Positions 16,326 through 25,765 of a DNA stretch of 37,241 bases are shown here, in pieces. The notes under the pieces were generated by a model. The model had not been told where the DNA came from. It saw only the letters and a program-made list of their open reading frames with translations, and searched no databases. This stretch comes from Myxococcota bacterium. Lineage in GTDB: Bacteria; Myxococcota_A; UBA796; UBA2385. Each line of letters starts with the position of its first letter. The stretch's first letter is position 1. Both the position numbers and the translations under genes were made by a program. The stretch is from contig JAKLKF010000075.1 in NCBI GenBank assembly GCA_023150805.1, positions 1 to 37,241 on the forward strand, given 5' to 3'.

Positions 16326-17792
16326 ATGACCCTCCCGCTCCTCCTGCTGGCCTGCTCCTCGTCCCCGGCCCCCTCGGGCGGCGCCGACCCCGAGGCGCCC
16401 GGCGTCCTGGTCCTGGCCGGCGGCGGCACCGAGGGCGAGGTGGGCGACGCCTCCGCCTGGAGTGCCAGGCTGTACGGCGCCCTGCTGGAGGGCGGCGACG
16501 TCACGGGCGACGGCCGGGTGCGCGTGGTGGTGCTCTCCACCGCCGAGGAGACCGACTGGCTGCCGCAGTACCTGGTCTGGCTCGGCGCCGACGAGGCCGA
16601 GAACCTGCGCGTCGGCAGCCGCGAGCAGGCCCAGGCGGCCGACCCGTCGGAATACGACGCGGCCTTCCTCAAGGGCGGCGACCAGGGCGAGTACTACGAC
16701 CTGTGGAATGACACTGCGCTGGAGGACGGTTTGTTGGCGCTGCACGCCCGCGGCGGCGGGATCGGCGGCACCAGCGCGGGCGCGATGTCCCAGTCGCAGT
16801 GGGCGCTGGCCGGCGGGCAGGACCTGGTGAGCGACGACGTGCTGGCCGACAGCCACAGCCCCTACCTGGACGACGCGGACGGCGGCAGCGGGGTCCACGA
16901 CGACTTCCTGGGCCTGCTGCCGGGTGCCCTGGTCGACACGCACTTCACCGAGCGCGGGCGGCTGGGGCGGCTCTTGGGGGCGATGGCCCTGGCCCGGGAG
17001 CAGGGCGCGCCCGACGACCTGCTGGGGGTCGGGCTGGAGCAGCAGACGGGCATCGTCGTGCGCGACGGCGTGGTGACCGTGCACGGGGTGGGCGGGGTGA
17101 GCCTGCTGCGCGGGGGCAGCTTCGTGAGGGAAGATGGAGTACCGCTGCGGGCGACGGATGTGACGCTCCAGGTGCTGACCGAGGGCGGCAGGTTCGACCT
17201 GGACAGACTCGACCTGGACAGTGGCGAGGGGATGACCCGGCCGGACGGCGCGGTGGATGTGACACCCACCGCCCCCGGGGCGAGCGAGGCGGCGGCCTGG
17301 GCGGTGGACGGGGACCTGCGCACCCACGAGGAGCGCTGCGCATTCGTGGCCGAGCGGGACCCCCGGCCCTTCACCCTGCGCGCCGGGCAGGACGCGCCCC
17401 TGCTGGACGGGGCGATCTGCCTGACGGGCGCGCACGAGTCCGACGACCGGGCCACGGTCCAGGAGGCGGCCCTGGCCGCGCTGGCGGCGGCGCCGGGGGC
17501 CGGGGCCTTCCTGGTGGCTTTCGAGTCGTCGTTGGAGCGGGCGGCGGCGGACGGCGACACCGTGCGCTTCGCCGACAACCCCGAGGTGGACGGAGCCGAG
17601 CGCGCCACCATCGTGCTCGACGGCAGCGCGGTGGAGTGGACCAGCGCCTCGCCCCTGCCCAGCCCCTACGACCTGGGGGACGGGAGCCTGCACGCCGTCG
17701 GGCTCGGGCCCCTCACCGTGCACGTGCTGGCCGACAGCGCCGGCACGGGGGTCACATGGGACCAGCGGGCGCGGGCCGTCATCGGCTGGTGA
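16326..17792 (+). CDS. Cyanophycinase-like (peptidase S51) lipoprotein with long C-terminal extension
   Basis: 488 residues, lipoprotein (MTLPLLLLAC, Cys10). Residues about 25-270 are a class-I glutamine-amidotransferase-like S51 peptidase fold: GVLVLAGGGTEGEVG, AFLKGGDQGEYY, the nucleophile elbow GGTSAGAMSQS with Ser150, and DTHFTERGRLGRLLGAMA, the cyanophycinase signature with the catalytic His. Cyanophycinases cut the beta-linked Asp-Arg polymer; related proteins act on other isoaspartyl peptides. About 200 further residues at the C-terminus have no motif I recognise. No cyanophycin synthetase is nearby, so the substrate is open. An upstream in-frame ATG at 16293 would add a basic n-region (ASRRRGYRAR) to the very short signal and is a possible alternative start; neither has a clear ribosome site. 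Confidence 0.8.
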   Translation: MTLPLLLLACSSSPAPSGGADPEAPGVLVLAGGGTEGEVGDASAWSARLYGALLEGGDVTGDGRVRVVVLSTAEETDWLPQYLVWLGADEAENLRVGSREQAQAADPSEYDAAFLKGGDQGEYYDLWNDTALEDGLLALHARGGGIGGTSAGAMSQSQWALAGGQDLVSDDVLADSHSPYLDDADGGSGVHDDFLGLLPGALVDTHFTERGRLGRLLGAMALAREQGAPDDLLGVGLEQQTGIVVRDGVVTVHGVGGVSLLRGGSFVREDGVPLRATDVTLQVLTEGGRFDLDRLDLDSGEGMTRPDGAVDVTPTAPGASEAAAWAVDGDLRTHEERCAFVAERDPRPFTLRAGQDAPLLDGAICLTGAHESDDRATVQEAALAALAAAPGAGAFLVAFESSLERAAADGDTVRFADNPEVDGAERATIVLDGSAVEWTSASPLPSPYDLGDGSLHAVGLGPLTVHVLADSAGTGVTWDQRARAVIGW

Positions 17793-17825
17793 ACGAGCTA
17801 CCTGGAGGGTCCCGCCGAGGTCCCC

Positions 17826-18989
17826 ATGCTCCTGCTCGCGCTGCTGGCCTGCGCGCCCCGCGCCACCCTCGCGCTGTACGAGACGGCGCCCGTCGAGACC
17901 ACCCTCGACCACGCCGACCTGCCCGAGGCCTGGCAGGTCTGGGGCCAGGCCATCGGCGAGGCGCAGGCGCGCCTGGACCTGGCGCACTTCTACGCCAGCG
18001 AGCAGGAGGGCAGCCGCCTGTCGCCCGTGATCGCCGCCGTCGAGGCCGCCGCCGACCGCGGCGTGGCCGTGCGCTTCCTGGCCGACGCGAAGTTCCAGAA
18101 GACCTACCCCGAGACCCTGGCGCGGCTGGACGCCCGCGACGGCATCGAGGTCCGGCTGCTCGACCTGTCACAGCGCACCGACGGCGTGCTGCACGCCAAG
18201 TACATGCTGGTCGACGGGACGGTCTTCCTGGGCAGCCAGAACTTCGACTGGCGCAGCCTGGAGCACGTGCAGGAGCTGGGGGCCAGCCTGGACCAGCCCC
18301 AGGTGGTCGCGGCCTTCCAGGACGTCTTCGAGGCCGACTGGGCGCTGGCCGGCGGGGCGCAGGCGGTGGCGGCGAAGGCGGCCCTGGAGGCCCCGGTGGT
18401 GGCGCGCTTCGGCGGCGAGCGGGTGACCGTCCTGCCCGTGTTCAGCCCCCAGGGCCTGCTGCCCGACCCCGACCTGTGGGACCTGCCGCGCCTGGTCGCG
18501 ATGATCGACGGGGCCCAGCGCACCGTGCGCGCCCAGATGCTGTCCTACGAGACGCACATCTACGGCGGCGGCGAGTTCACCGAGCTGGACGCCGCCCTGC
18601 GCCGCGCCGCCGGGCGAGGGGTCCCGGTCGAGCTGCTGGTCAGCCACTGGAACACCCGGAAGTCCAAGGTGGGCGACATCAAGGAGCTCGCCCGGGTGCC
18701 GGGCATCTCGGTGCGCTTCGCCACCATCCCCGAGCACTCCTCGGGCTTCATCCCCTTCGCCCGCGTCGTGCACAGCAAGTTCCTGGTCGTCGACGGCCAG
18801 CAGGCCTGGGTCGGCACCAGCAACTGGGGCGGCGACTACTTCTACAAGAGCCGCAACGTCGGCCTGCTGGTCGACGGCGCCGCCTTCGCCGCGCGGCTGG
18901 ACGCCTTCTTCCTGGACCTGTGGACCAGCCCGTATACGCAGGCGCTGGACCCCTCCGCCGACTACCCCGAGCCCCGCACCCGGGAGTGA
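17826..18989 (+). CDS. Phospholipase D-like lipoprotein (two HKD motifs)
   Basis: 387 residues with a minimal lipoprotein signal, MLLLALLAC (Cys9). Two HKD motifs are intact: VLHAKYMLVDGTVFLGSQNF (H123, K125, D130) and VVHSKFLVVDGQQAWVGTSN (H316, K318, D323), each with the downstream S/T-N of the PLD active site. Layout resembles the PLD3/PLD4 and bacterial PLD-like group with two fused halves. Likely activities are phosphodiester cleavage of phospholipid or nucleic acid at the cell surface. ATG 17826 has GAGG six bases upstream. It lies 33 bases after the cyanophycinase-like gene and 2 bases before the nitroreductase gene, so these form an operon. Confidence 0.87.
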   Translation: MLLLALLACAPRATLALYETAPVETTLDHADLPEAWQVWGQAIGEAQARLDLAHFYASEQEGSRLSPVIAAVEAAADRGVAVRFLADAKFQKTYPETLARLDARDGIEVRLLDLSQRTDGVLHAKYMLVDGTVFLGSQNFDWRSLEHVQELGASLDQPQVVAAFQDVFEADWALAGGAQAVAAKAALEAPVVARFGGERVTVLPVFSPQGLLPDPDLWDLPRLVAMIDGAQRTVRAQMLSYETHIYGGGEFTELDAALRRAAGRGVPVELLVSHWNTRKSKVGDIKELARVPGISVRFATIPEHSSGFIPFARVVHSKFLVVDGQQAWVGTSNWGGDYFYKSRNVGLLVDGAAFAARLDAFFLDLWTSPYTQALDPSADYPEPRTRE

Positions 18990-18991
18990 AC

Positions 18992-19555
18992 ATGCCCCGC
19001 ATCCCCCAGGCCGACCGGGTCGACCCGCGCTTCCCCGAGCGCTGGTCGCCGCGGGCCTTCGATCCCCGCCCCGTCGACGCCCAGGACCTGGCCGCGCTCT
19101 TCGAGGCCGCGCGCTGGGCCCCCTCGGCCAGCAACGAGCAGCCCTGGCGCTTCGTCTACGCCGACGGCGGGCCGGGCCTGGACGCGCTGCGGCAGGTGGT
19201 CAACGACAGCAACCGCCGCTGGGCCGGAAAGGCGCCCGTGCTCTGCGTCGTCTTCGCCCGCCGCACCTTCGAGAAGAGCGGCAAGGACAACCGCTGGGCC
19301 CCCTTCGACGCCGGCGCCGCCTGGCAGAGCCTGGCCCTGCAGGCCCGCAGCCTGGGCCTGGTCACGCACGCCATGGGCGGCTTCTCGGTGCAGGCGGCCC
19401 ACGACGCCTGCGGGATCGCCCCGGAGGAGGCCGAGGCGATCTGTGTGATCGCCATCGGCCACCCCGGCCGGGTCGAGGAGCTGCCCGAGGACCTGGCCAA
19501 CCGCGAGGCGCCCAACGGCCGGCGGCCCGTCGAGGAGTGGCTGCGCCGGCTGTAG
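18992..19555 (+). CDS. Nitroreductase family FMN oxidoreductase
   Basis: 187 residues, cytoplasmic. Family motifs in order: RWSPRAFDPRPV (phosphate-binding Arg-Ser-x-Arg of the FMN site), FEAARWAPSASNEQPWRFVY, AFDAGAAWQSLALQARSLGL on the dimer/FMN face (read here as PFDAGAAWQSL), and the C-terminal IAIGHPGR with GRRPVEEWLRRL. These enzymes use NAD(P)H to reduce nitro groups, quinones or similar electrophiles. ATG 18992 lies two bases after the PLD-like stop, with GGAG five bases upstream, inside the end of the previous gene. Substrate cannot be inferred. Confidence 0.88.
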   Translation: MPRIPQADRVDPRFPERWSPRAFDPRPVDAQDLAALFEAARWAPSASNEQPWRFVYADGGPGLDALRQVVNDSNRRWAGKAPVLCVVFARRTFEKSGKDNRWAPFDAGAAWQSLALQARSLGLVTHAMGGFSVQAAHDACGIAPEEAEAICVIAIGHPGRVEELPEDLANREAPNGRRPVEEWLRRL

Positions 19556-19587
19556 GGGCAGGCACGGCCCTTGCGTTGCCGGAGGCC

Positions 19588-20196
19588 ATGACCCGCCACC
19601 GCCTGCTCCGAGCCCTGCTGATGAGCCTCTCCCTCTTCCTGGCCGCCGCCGTCGCCCTGGACGCCCACGGCCGCCGCGCCCGCGTGGAGCCCGGCCACGA
19701 CGCCATCGTCGTCGCCGGCTGCCGGGTGCTGCCCGACGGTCGCCCCAGCCAGGCCCTGGCCCGCCGCACCCGCCACGCCGTCGCCCTGTGGCAGCAGGGC
19801 GTGGCGCCCGTGCTGGTCTTCACCGGCGGCCTCGGCGCCGCGCCCATCGCCGAGAGCGAGGCCGCCGCCGCCCTGGCCCGCGAGCTGGGCGTGCCCGCGC
19901 AGGCCATCGTCACCGAGGGGCGCTCCACCTCGACCGAGGAGAACGCCCGCTACGCCGCCGCGGCCCTGCGCGACGCCGGCCTGCCCCACGGGCGCATCGT
20001 CGTGGTCAGCGACAGCTACCACGTGTGGCGGGCGCGGCGGGTCTTCGCCCGGCACTTCGACCCGGTCGCCGGCGCGGGCAGCACGCCCGAGCCCGCCGTG
20101 CGGGTGCGCGGCAGCCTGCGCGAGGTCCTGGCGGTGGCCGGGTATGCGGCGGCGGGGCGCCTCTCGCGAGGGGAGAGGGGGATCTACCGGGGGTAG
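19588..20196 (+). CDS. YdcF/DUF218 family membrane-anchored protein
   Basis: 202 residues. A single N-terminal hydrophobic segment (about residues 8-28) acts as a membrane anchor or signal. The DUF218 domain follows: HDAIVVAGCRVLPDGRPSQA, APVLVFTGGLG, AIVTEGRSTSTEENARYAAA and RIVVVSDSYHVWRARRVFAR. DUF218 proteins such as SanA and YdcF are linked to envelope barrier function and vancomycin tolerance, and some bind nucleotides. ATG 19588 has GGAGG only two bases before it, closer than ideal; ATG 19621 is an alternative that would shorten the anchor. Last gene of the forward run that begins at 16326. Confidence 0.85.
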   Translation: MTRHRLLRALLMSLSLFLAAAVALDAHGRRARVEPGHDAIVVAGCRVLPDGRPSQALARRTRHAVALWQQGVAPVLVFTGGLGAAPIAESEAAAALARELGVPAQAIVTEGRSTSTEENARYAAAALRDAGLPHGRIVVVSDSYHVWRARRVFARHFDPVAGAGSTPEPAVRVRGSLREVLAVAGYAAAGRLSRGERGIYRG

Positions 20197-20214
20197 ATGG
20201 GCTGAACCGGCCTC

Positions 20215-20269
20215 TTGCGCAAGGGGGCGGGAGGGAACCGCCTGGTCGCGCAAGGATCCGGGGTCCTGC
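20215..20269 (+). repeat. 31-bp-spaced motif pair 1 (weak)
   Basis: TTGCGCAAGGGGGCGGG at 20215 and TCGCGCAAGGATCCGGG at 20246 share GCGCAAGG and CGGG at an offset of exactly 31 bases. The downstream half of the motif (GGTTC) is not kept. Included because the spacing equals that of the three stronger pairs. Confidence 0.5.
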
Positions 20270-20333
20270 GCCGAGGTGGTCGACGTGTCTGCTGCACGTA
20301 CGCGGACGGTGGGCGGCGGAACGGGCCGGATCG

Positions 20334-20394
20334 TTGCGGAAGAAGGGGGTTCGTGGGGGCGGGCTTGCGGAAGAGGGGGGTTCGTGGGGGCGGG
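20334..20394 (+). repeat. 31-bp-spaced motif pair 2 (near-perfect tandem repeat)
   Basis: Two 30-base units (20334-20363 and 20365-20394), 31 bases apart, differ at one base. Each begins TTGCGGAAG, continues with a G-run and GGTTCGTGGGGG, and ends CGGG. A 31-base period is not a multiple of three, so this is not a protein repeat. Confidence 0.92.
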
Positions 20395-20487
20395 GAGGTG
20401 GGCCCGGACAGCTTCGTGGACCGGCGAGATGGGGCGGGTGGGGAGCCGGGCGGTGGCGCCCGCGGGGGAGGGGGCTGCCCACTTGCG

Positions 20488-20956
20488 GAGCGGAAGCAGG
20501 ACGCGTGCGCCCAGGAGGTCATCGCGGTGGAAGGGGCCTCTGTCCTCGCGGCACGCGGAGCGGCTTGGGGCGGCCCCATGGCCTCGCGGGCCGGCGTGCG
20601 TCGCGCGCCATTCACCGGTCGGCTTCGCCACGCTGAGACAGCGGTCGCCGAGAGGCCCGCACGGCCGCCGGTCCGGCTGTCGCCGTGTCCCTCCCGGACG
20701 TCGCCGTGCTGGTCGTGCAGGCCCCACGGGCTGGTCAGGAGTCGAGCGACCGGTTGGGGGCGGCGCTCGGCGTGGAGGTCGGTCCAGGCGTGCACGACAC
20801 GCAGGCGCTCGTCGTCGCCGAAGCTCCGGGCGGTGTCGCTGCCAGCGCGGCAGGCGCGCTCCCACCGCGCCTGGGTGGGCAGGGCGGAGTCGTCCTCCGC
20901 CCCCTGCCGACTCCCCATCCCGCGGCCGTGTCGTGGCTGATGAAGACCCGGGGCAT
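20488..20956 (-). pseudogene. Frameshifted relic of an FGE-sulfatase (SUMF1-like) domain gene
   Basis: Three minus-strand frames carry consecutive parts of the formylglycine-generating-enzyme fold. From 20956: PRVFISHDTAAGW, matching the family's V.VSW.DA..Y. From 20882 in a second frame: LPTQARWERACRAGSDTARS, FGDD and, near 20732-20685, SPWGLHDQHGDVREGH, matching LPTEAEWEYACRAG...NPWGLYDMHGNVWEW. From about 20580 in a third frame: SRSACREDRGPFHRDDLLGA, RVLLPL, matching the C-terminal RSA.R...P..R....GFRV. Two frame changes and lost aromatic positions (W to R in NVWEW, F to A in GFRV) show a decaying gene; only about 150 residues remain and the N-terminal part is gone. Intact family members modify sulfatases or other targets, or act as selfish variable proteins. 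Confidence 0.72.
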
Positions 20957-21009
20957 CGCTCCCCTCGCGGGTGCGACGATACCGGGTCGACGCGCAGGTC
21001 AAGGGCGCT

Positions 21010-21066
21010 CCGGGCGAACCCCGCCCTTCCGTACCGGGGGCCGGATGAAACCCCTTCTTGCGTACC
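21010..21066 (-). repeat. 31-bp-spaced motif pair 3 (inverted)
   Basis: On the minus strand, GGTACGCAAGAAGGGGTTTC begins at 21066 and GGTACGGAAGGGCGGGGTTC at 21035, an offset of exactly 31. Both end in TTC aligned with the forward pairs. Orientation is opposite to pair 2, so the FGE relic is flanked by inverted pairs. Confidence 0.85.
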
Positions 21067-21166
21067 GATCCACGCGGCGGGGTCCTGCCAGCGCAGCCGT
21101 CAGCAACGAGATCGCTGCACTTACGCGGTGGCCGTGCCACCTGGGAAGGCCAGACGGGGGCCGATC

Positions 21167-21222
21167 GGTACGGAGGAGGGAGGTTCAGTCGTGGGGTGGT
21201 ACGGAAGGGGGAGGTTCACCAC
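21167..21222 (+). repeat. 31-bp-spaced motif pair 4
   Basis: GGTACGGAGGAGGGAGGTTC at 21167 and GGTACGGAAGGGGGAGGTTC at 21198, offset 31, 18 of 20 bases alike. Sequence between the units differs, so the motif rather than the whole 31-base unit is conserved here. Confidence 0.88.
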
Positions 21223-21312
21223 CGTTGCGGTCTCCCGCGCCCGGGGCGAGGCCCCCCTCCCTCCGCGGGTCCCCCTCTCCCCGGCCAGCGCCGAGGAGAG
21301 GGTCCCCCCTTG

Positions 21313-22497
21313 TCAGACCGCCTCGTTCTCGAACACGGCCGCCGCGCCCATGCCGCCGCCGATGCACATGCTGACGACGCCGTAGCGGGTGCCGCGGCGC
21401 TTCATCTCGTAGAGCAGCGTCGCGGTGAGCTTGGCGCCGGTGCAGCCCAGCGGGTGGCCCAGCGCGATGGCGCCGCCGTTGACGTTGACCTTGTCCTCGG
21501 CGATGCCCAGCGCCTGCACGCAGTAGACGGCCTGGCTGGCGAAGGCCTCGTTGATCTCGTACAGGCCGATGTCGTCCAGCGTCAGGCCGGCGGCGGCGAC
21601 GGCCTTGGGGATGGCCTCCTTGGGGCCGATGCCCATGATGGCCGGGTCGACGCCGACGACCTGGTAGGCGCGCAGCACGCCGAGCACGGGCAGGCCCAGG
21701 GCCTCGGCCTTCTGCCGGGCCATCAGCACCGTGGCGGCGGCGCCGTCGCTGACCTGGCTGCTGTTGCCGGCAGTGCTGGCGCCGTCGGTGGCGAAGGCGG
21801 GCTTGAGCTTGGACAGGCCGTCGGCCGTGGTGTCCGCGCGCACGCCGTCGTCGATGTCGACGGTGACGTTCTTCCACTTGCCGCCCTCGAAGACGCGGGT
21901 CTTCACGGGCACGATCTCGTCCTTGAAGCGCCCGGCCTCGATGGCGGCGGCGGCCTTGTGGTGGCTCTTCGCGGCGAACTCGTCCTGGGCCTGGCGGCTG
22001 ACCGAGAACTTCCTGGCGACGTTCTCCGAGGTCGTGCCCATCGGGGTGTAGACCTCGGGCCGGGTGGCCATCAGCGTGGGGTTGGGCGAGGGGCGGTCTC
22101 CGCCCATGGGGATCTGGCTCATGGACTCGACGCCGCCGGTCAGCGCGACGTCCATCCAGCCGGCCTGGATGGCGGCGGCGGCCTGGGCCAGGCTCTGCAG
22201 GCCGGAGCTGCAGAAGCGGTTGATGGTCAGCGCCGGGACGGTGTCGGGCACGCCGGCGGCCAGGGCGGCGATGCGGGCGACGTTCATGCCCTGCTCGCCC
22301 TCGGGCATGGCGGTGCCGATGACGACGTCGCCGATCTCCTTCTTGTCCAGCCCGGGCACGCGGTCCAGCGCGCCCTTGAGCGCCGTGGTGAGCAGGTCGT
22401 CGGGGCGGGTGTCCTTGAGCGCGCCCTTCTTGGCCTTGGTGACGGGGGTCCGCACAGCGGCGACGATGACCACGTCGCGGGGGTTCTTGGCGGTCAT
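21313..22497 (-). CDS. fadA: Acetyl-CoA acyltransferase (thiolase) of fatty-acid beta-oxidation
   Basis: 394 residues, the usual thiolase length. It cleaves 3-ketoacyl-CoA with CoA to acetyl-CoA and a shortened acyl-CoA. All active-site residues are visible: the acylated Cys96 in TINRFCSSGLQS, the Asn/His motifs NEAFASQAVYC and NGGAIALGHPLGCTGAK, and the second catalytic Cys in SMCIGGGMGAAAVFE. It lies 63 bases downstream of the dehydrogenase/hydratase gene with GGAG eight bases before ATG 22497. The pair matches the fadN-fadA arrangement of Bacillus and many other bacteria rather than fadBA of E. coli. Regulation is probably from the palindrome at 24999. Confidence 0.95.
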   Translation of the reverse strand: MTAKNPRDVVIVAAVRTPVTKAKKGALKDTRPDDLLTTALKGALDRVPGLDKKEIGDVVIGTAMPEGEQGMNVARIAALAAGVPDTVPALTINRFCSSGLQSLAQAAAAIQAGWMDVALTGGVESMSQIPMGGDRPSPNPTLMATRPEVYTPMGTTSENVARKFSVSRQAQDEFAAKSHHKAAAAIEAGRFKDEIVPVKTRVFEGGKWKNVTVDIDDGVRADTTADGLSKLKPAFATDGASTAGNSSQVSDGAAATVLMARQKAEALGLPVLGVLRAYQVVGVDPAIMGIGPKEAIPKAVAAAGLTLDDIGLYEINEAFASQAVYCVQALGIAEDKVNVNGGAIALGHPLGCTGAKLTATLLYEMKRRGTRYGVVSMCIGGGMGAAAVFENEAV

Positions 22498-22522
22498 GGG
22501 GAAGCTCCGAGAGGGGGAGGGG

Positions 22523-22545
22523 AGGGCCCGGGGCTGCCGGGCCCT
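22523..22545 (-). other. Intercistronic hairpin between fadN and fadA
   Basis: AGGGCCCGG-GGCTG-CCGGGCCCT is a perfect 9-bp stem with a 5-base loop in the 63-base gap between the two genes. No T-run follows on the minus strand, so an intrinsic terminator is unlikely; mRNA processing, stabilisation of the fadN message or partial attenuation of fadA are possible. Confidence 0.6.
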
Positions 22546-22560
22546 GGAGAGGGGCCAGGC

Positions 22561-24951
<2,391 letters not shown>

Positions 24952-24998
24952 GGCTGCTCCGAGTGGCTGGGGGGGAGGGTTCGGTGGTCGGGGAGGGA

Positions 24999-25018
24999 CT
25001 GAATGAACACTCATTCAG
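24999..25018 (-). promoter_or_regulatory. FadR(TetR)-like operator upstream of fadNA
   Basis: CTGAATGAACACTCATTCAG is a 20-base element with perfect 8-bp half-sites and a 4-base spacer, 47 bases before the fadN start. Half-sites and spacing equal the TGAATGA-N4-TCATTCA consensus I recall for Bacillus subtilis FadR, the acyl-CoA-released TetR repressor of beta-oxidation genes. It stands out as AT-rich in otherwise GC-rich DNA. Confidence 0.75.
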
Positions 25019-25139
25019 GGGACCTTGGGACGCTATCGCACCGGTCCCGGGCCAGCACGTGGCCGATGGTCACAGGCGTCCCCGACACGGCGAGGACGCC
25101 GTCCTGCACGTACGGATCGAGGTGCGACAGGCCGTCGGC

Positions 25140-25688
25140 TCAGGCCCGCAGCCGCGCCTCGTCCAGGCGGCGGCGCAGGTCGGCCAGGCGCTCGTCGCGC
25201 GGGAAGGCGCCGCGCGCGCGCTCCAGGCGCTGCTCGGCCCGCGCCAGTGCGCCGGACTCCAGCAGGCGCTCGACCGCGGCCACCTCCTCCTCGACGTGGC
25301 GGGGCAGGGGGCCGTTGAGGGCCTCCTCCAGCCGGAGCTGCTCGCGGGGGCGCTTGCCGGAGTTGCGCAGCAGCCGGTAGGCCTCGCGCGCCAGGGGCTC
25401 CTGGCGGCGGCGCAGGGCCTCGTCGGCGATGGCGATCAGCCCGTCGGGGTTGCGCTCGACCAGCGAGAGGATCTGCTGGCTGCGGGCCTGCCGGGCGGCC
25501 GGGTCCAGGTCGGCCAGGCCGAGCACCAGCTTGCGGGCCCGGGTGGTCGACAGGCTGCGGTGCATCGAGGGGCCCAGCGTCAGGCCCAGCACCACCAGGG
25601 CGACCGCCGCCATCCACGGGCGCGGCGTGACGCCGAGGGCGTCGAAGACGAAGCGGATGGCGGTCGTGAGGAAGTCGAAGCGGCCCAC
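25140..25688 (-). CDS. Membrane-anchored helical (TPR-like) protein of unknown function
   Basis: 182 residues. One transmembrane segment (about residues 25-42, MAAVALVVLGLTLGPSM) is followed by a helix-rich cytoplasmic or periplasmic domain with TPR-like spacing (EEALNGPLPRHVEEEVAAVE, RLLESGALARAEQRLERARG, AFPRDERLADLRRRLDEA). GTG 25688 is preceded by GGAGACCCC, the same ribosome-site context as the small gene upstream at 25927, which suggests a two-gene unit. I do not recognise the family; a scaffold role is only a guess from the repeats. Confidence 0.65.
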   Translation of the reverse strand: MGRFDFLTTAIRFVFDALGVTPRPWMAAVALVVLGLTLGPSMHRSLSTTRARKLVLGLADLDPAARQARSQQILSLVERNPDGLIAIADEALRRRQEPLAREAYRLLRNSGKRPREQLRLEEALNGPLPRHVEEEVAAVERLLESGALARAEQRLERARGAFPRDERLADLRRRLDEARLRA

Positions 25689-25765
25689 GGGGTCTCCGGG
25701 CGGGGCCTGACGCGACGACGCCCCCGGGGAGGGGGCGCTGGAATCTGCGATCCGTGGATCGGAGT

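Larger units (their letters stand above)
20197..21312. other. 1.1 kb region without an intact gene: relic gene plus 31-bp-spaced repeat pairs
   Basis: Both flanking genes point into this region, so it holds two 3' ends and no promoter is required. No frame reads as an intact protein of a known family; the long open frames in it are rich in Arg, Gly and Pro and show no domain continuity. Two structures stand out and are listed separately: a minus-strand FGE-sulfatase relic (20488-20956) and four pairs of a G-rich motif (20215-20269, 20334-20394, 21010-21066, 21167-21222). I see no tRNA, terminator or insertion sequence. Confidence 0.7.

Noticed and set aside
20334..20394. CRISPR array
   Set aside because: The two 30-base units are separated by a single base, with no spacers, and the other pairs keep only a short motif; no cas genes are present.
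20334..21222. tRNA T-loop (GGTTC) signals within the repeats
   Set aside because: No acceptor or anticodon stems can be paired around any of the GGTTC occurrences.
20685..21374. Forward 229-residue open frame in the gene-poor region
   Set aside because: It is antisense to the FGE relic and changes to Arg/Pro-rich sequence after about 100 residues; no ribosome site or domain.
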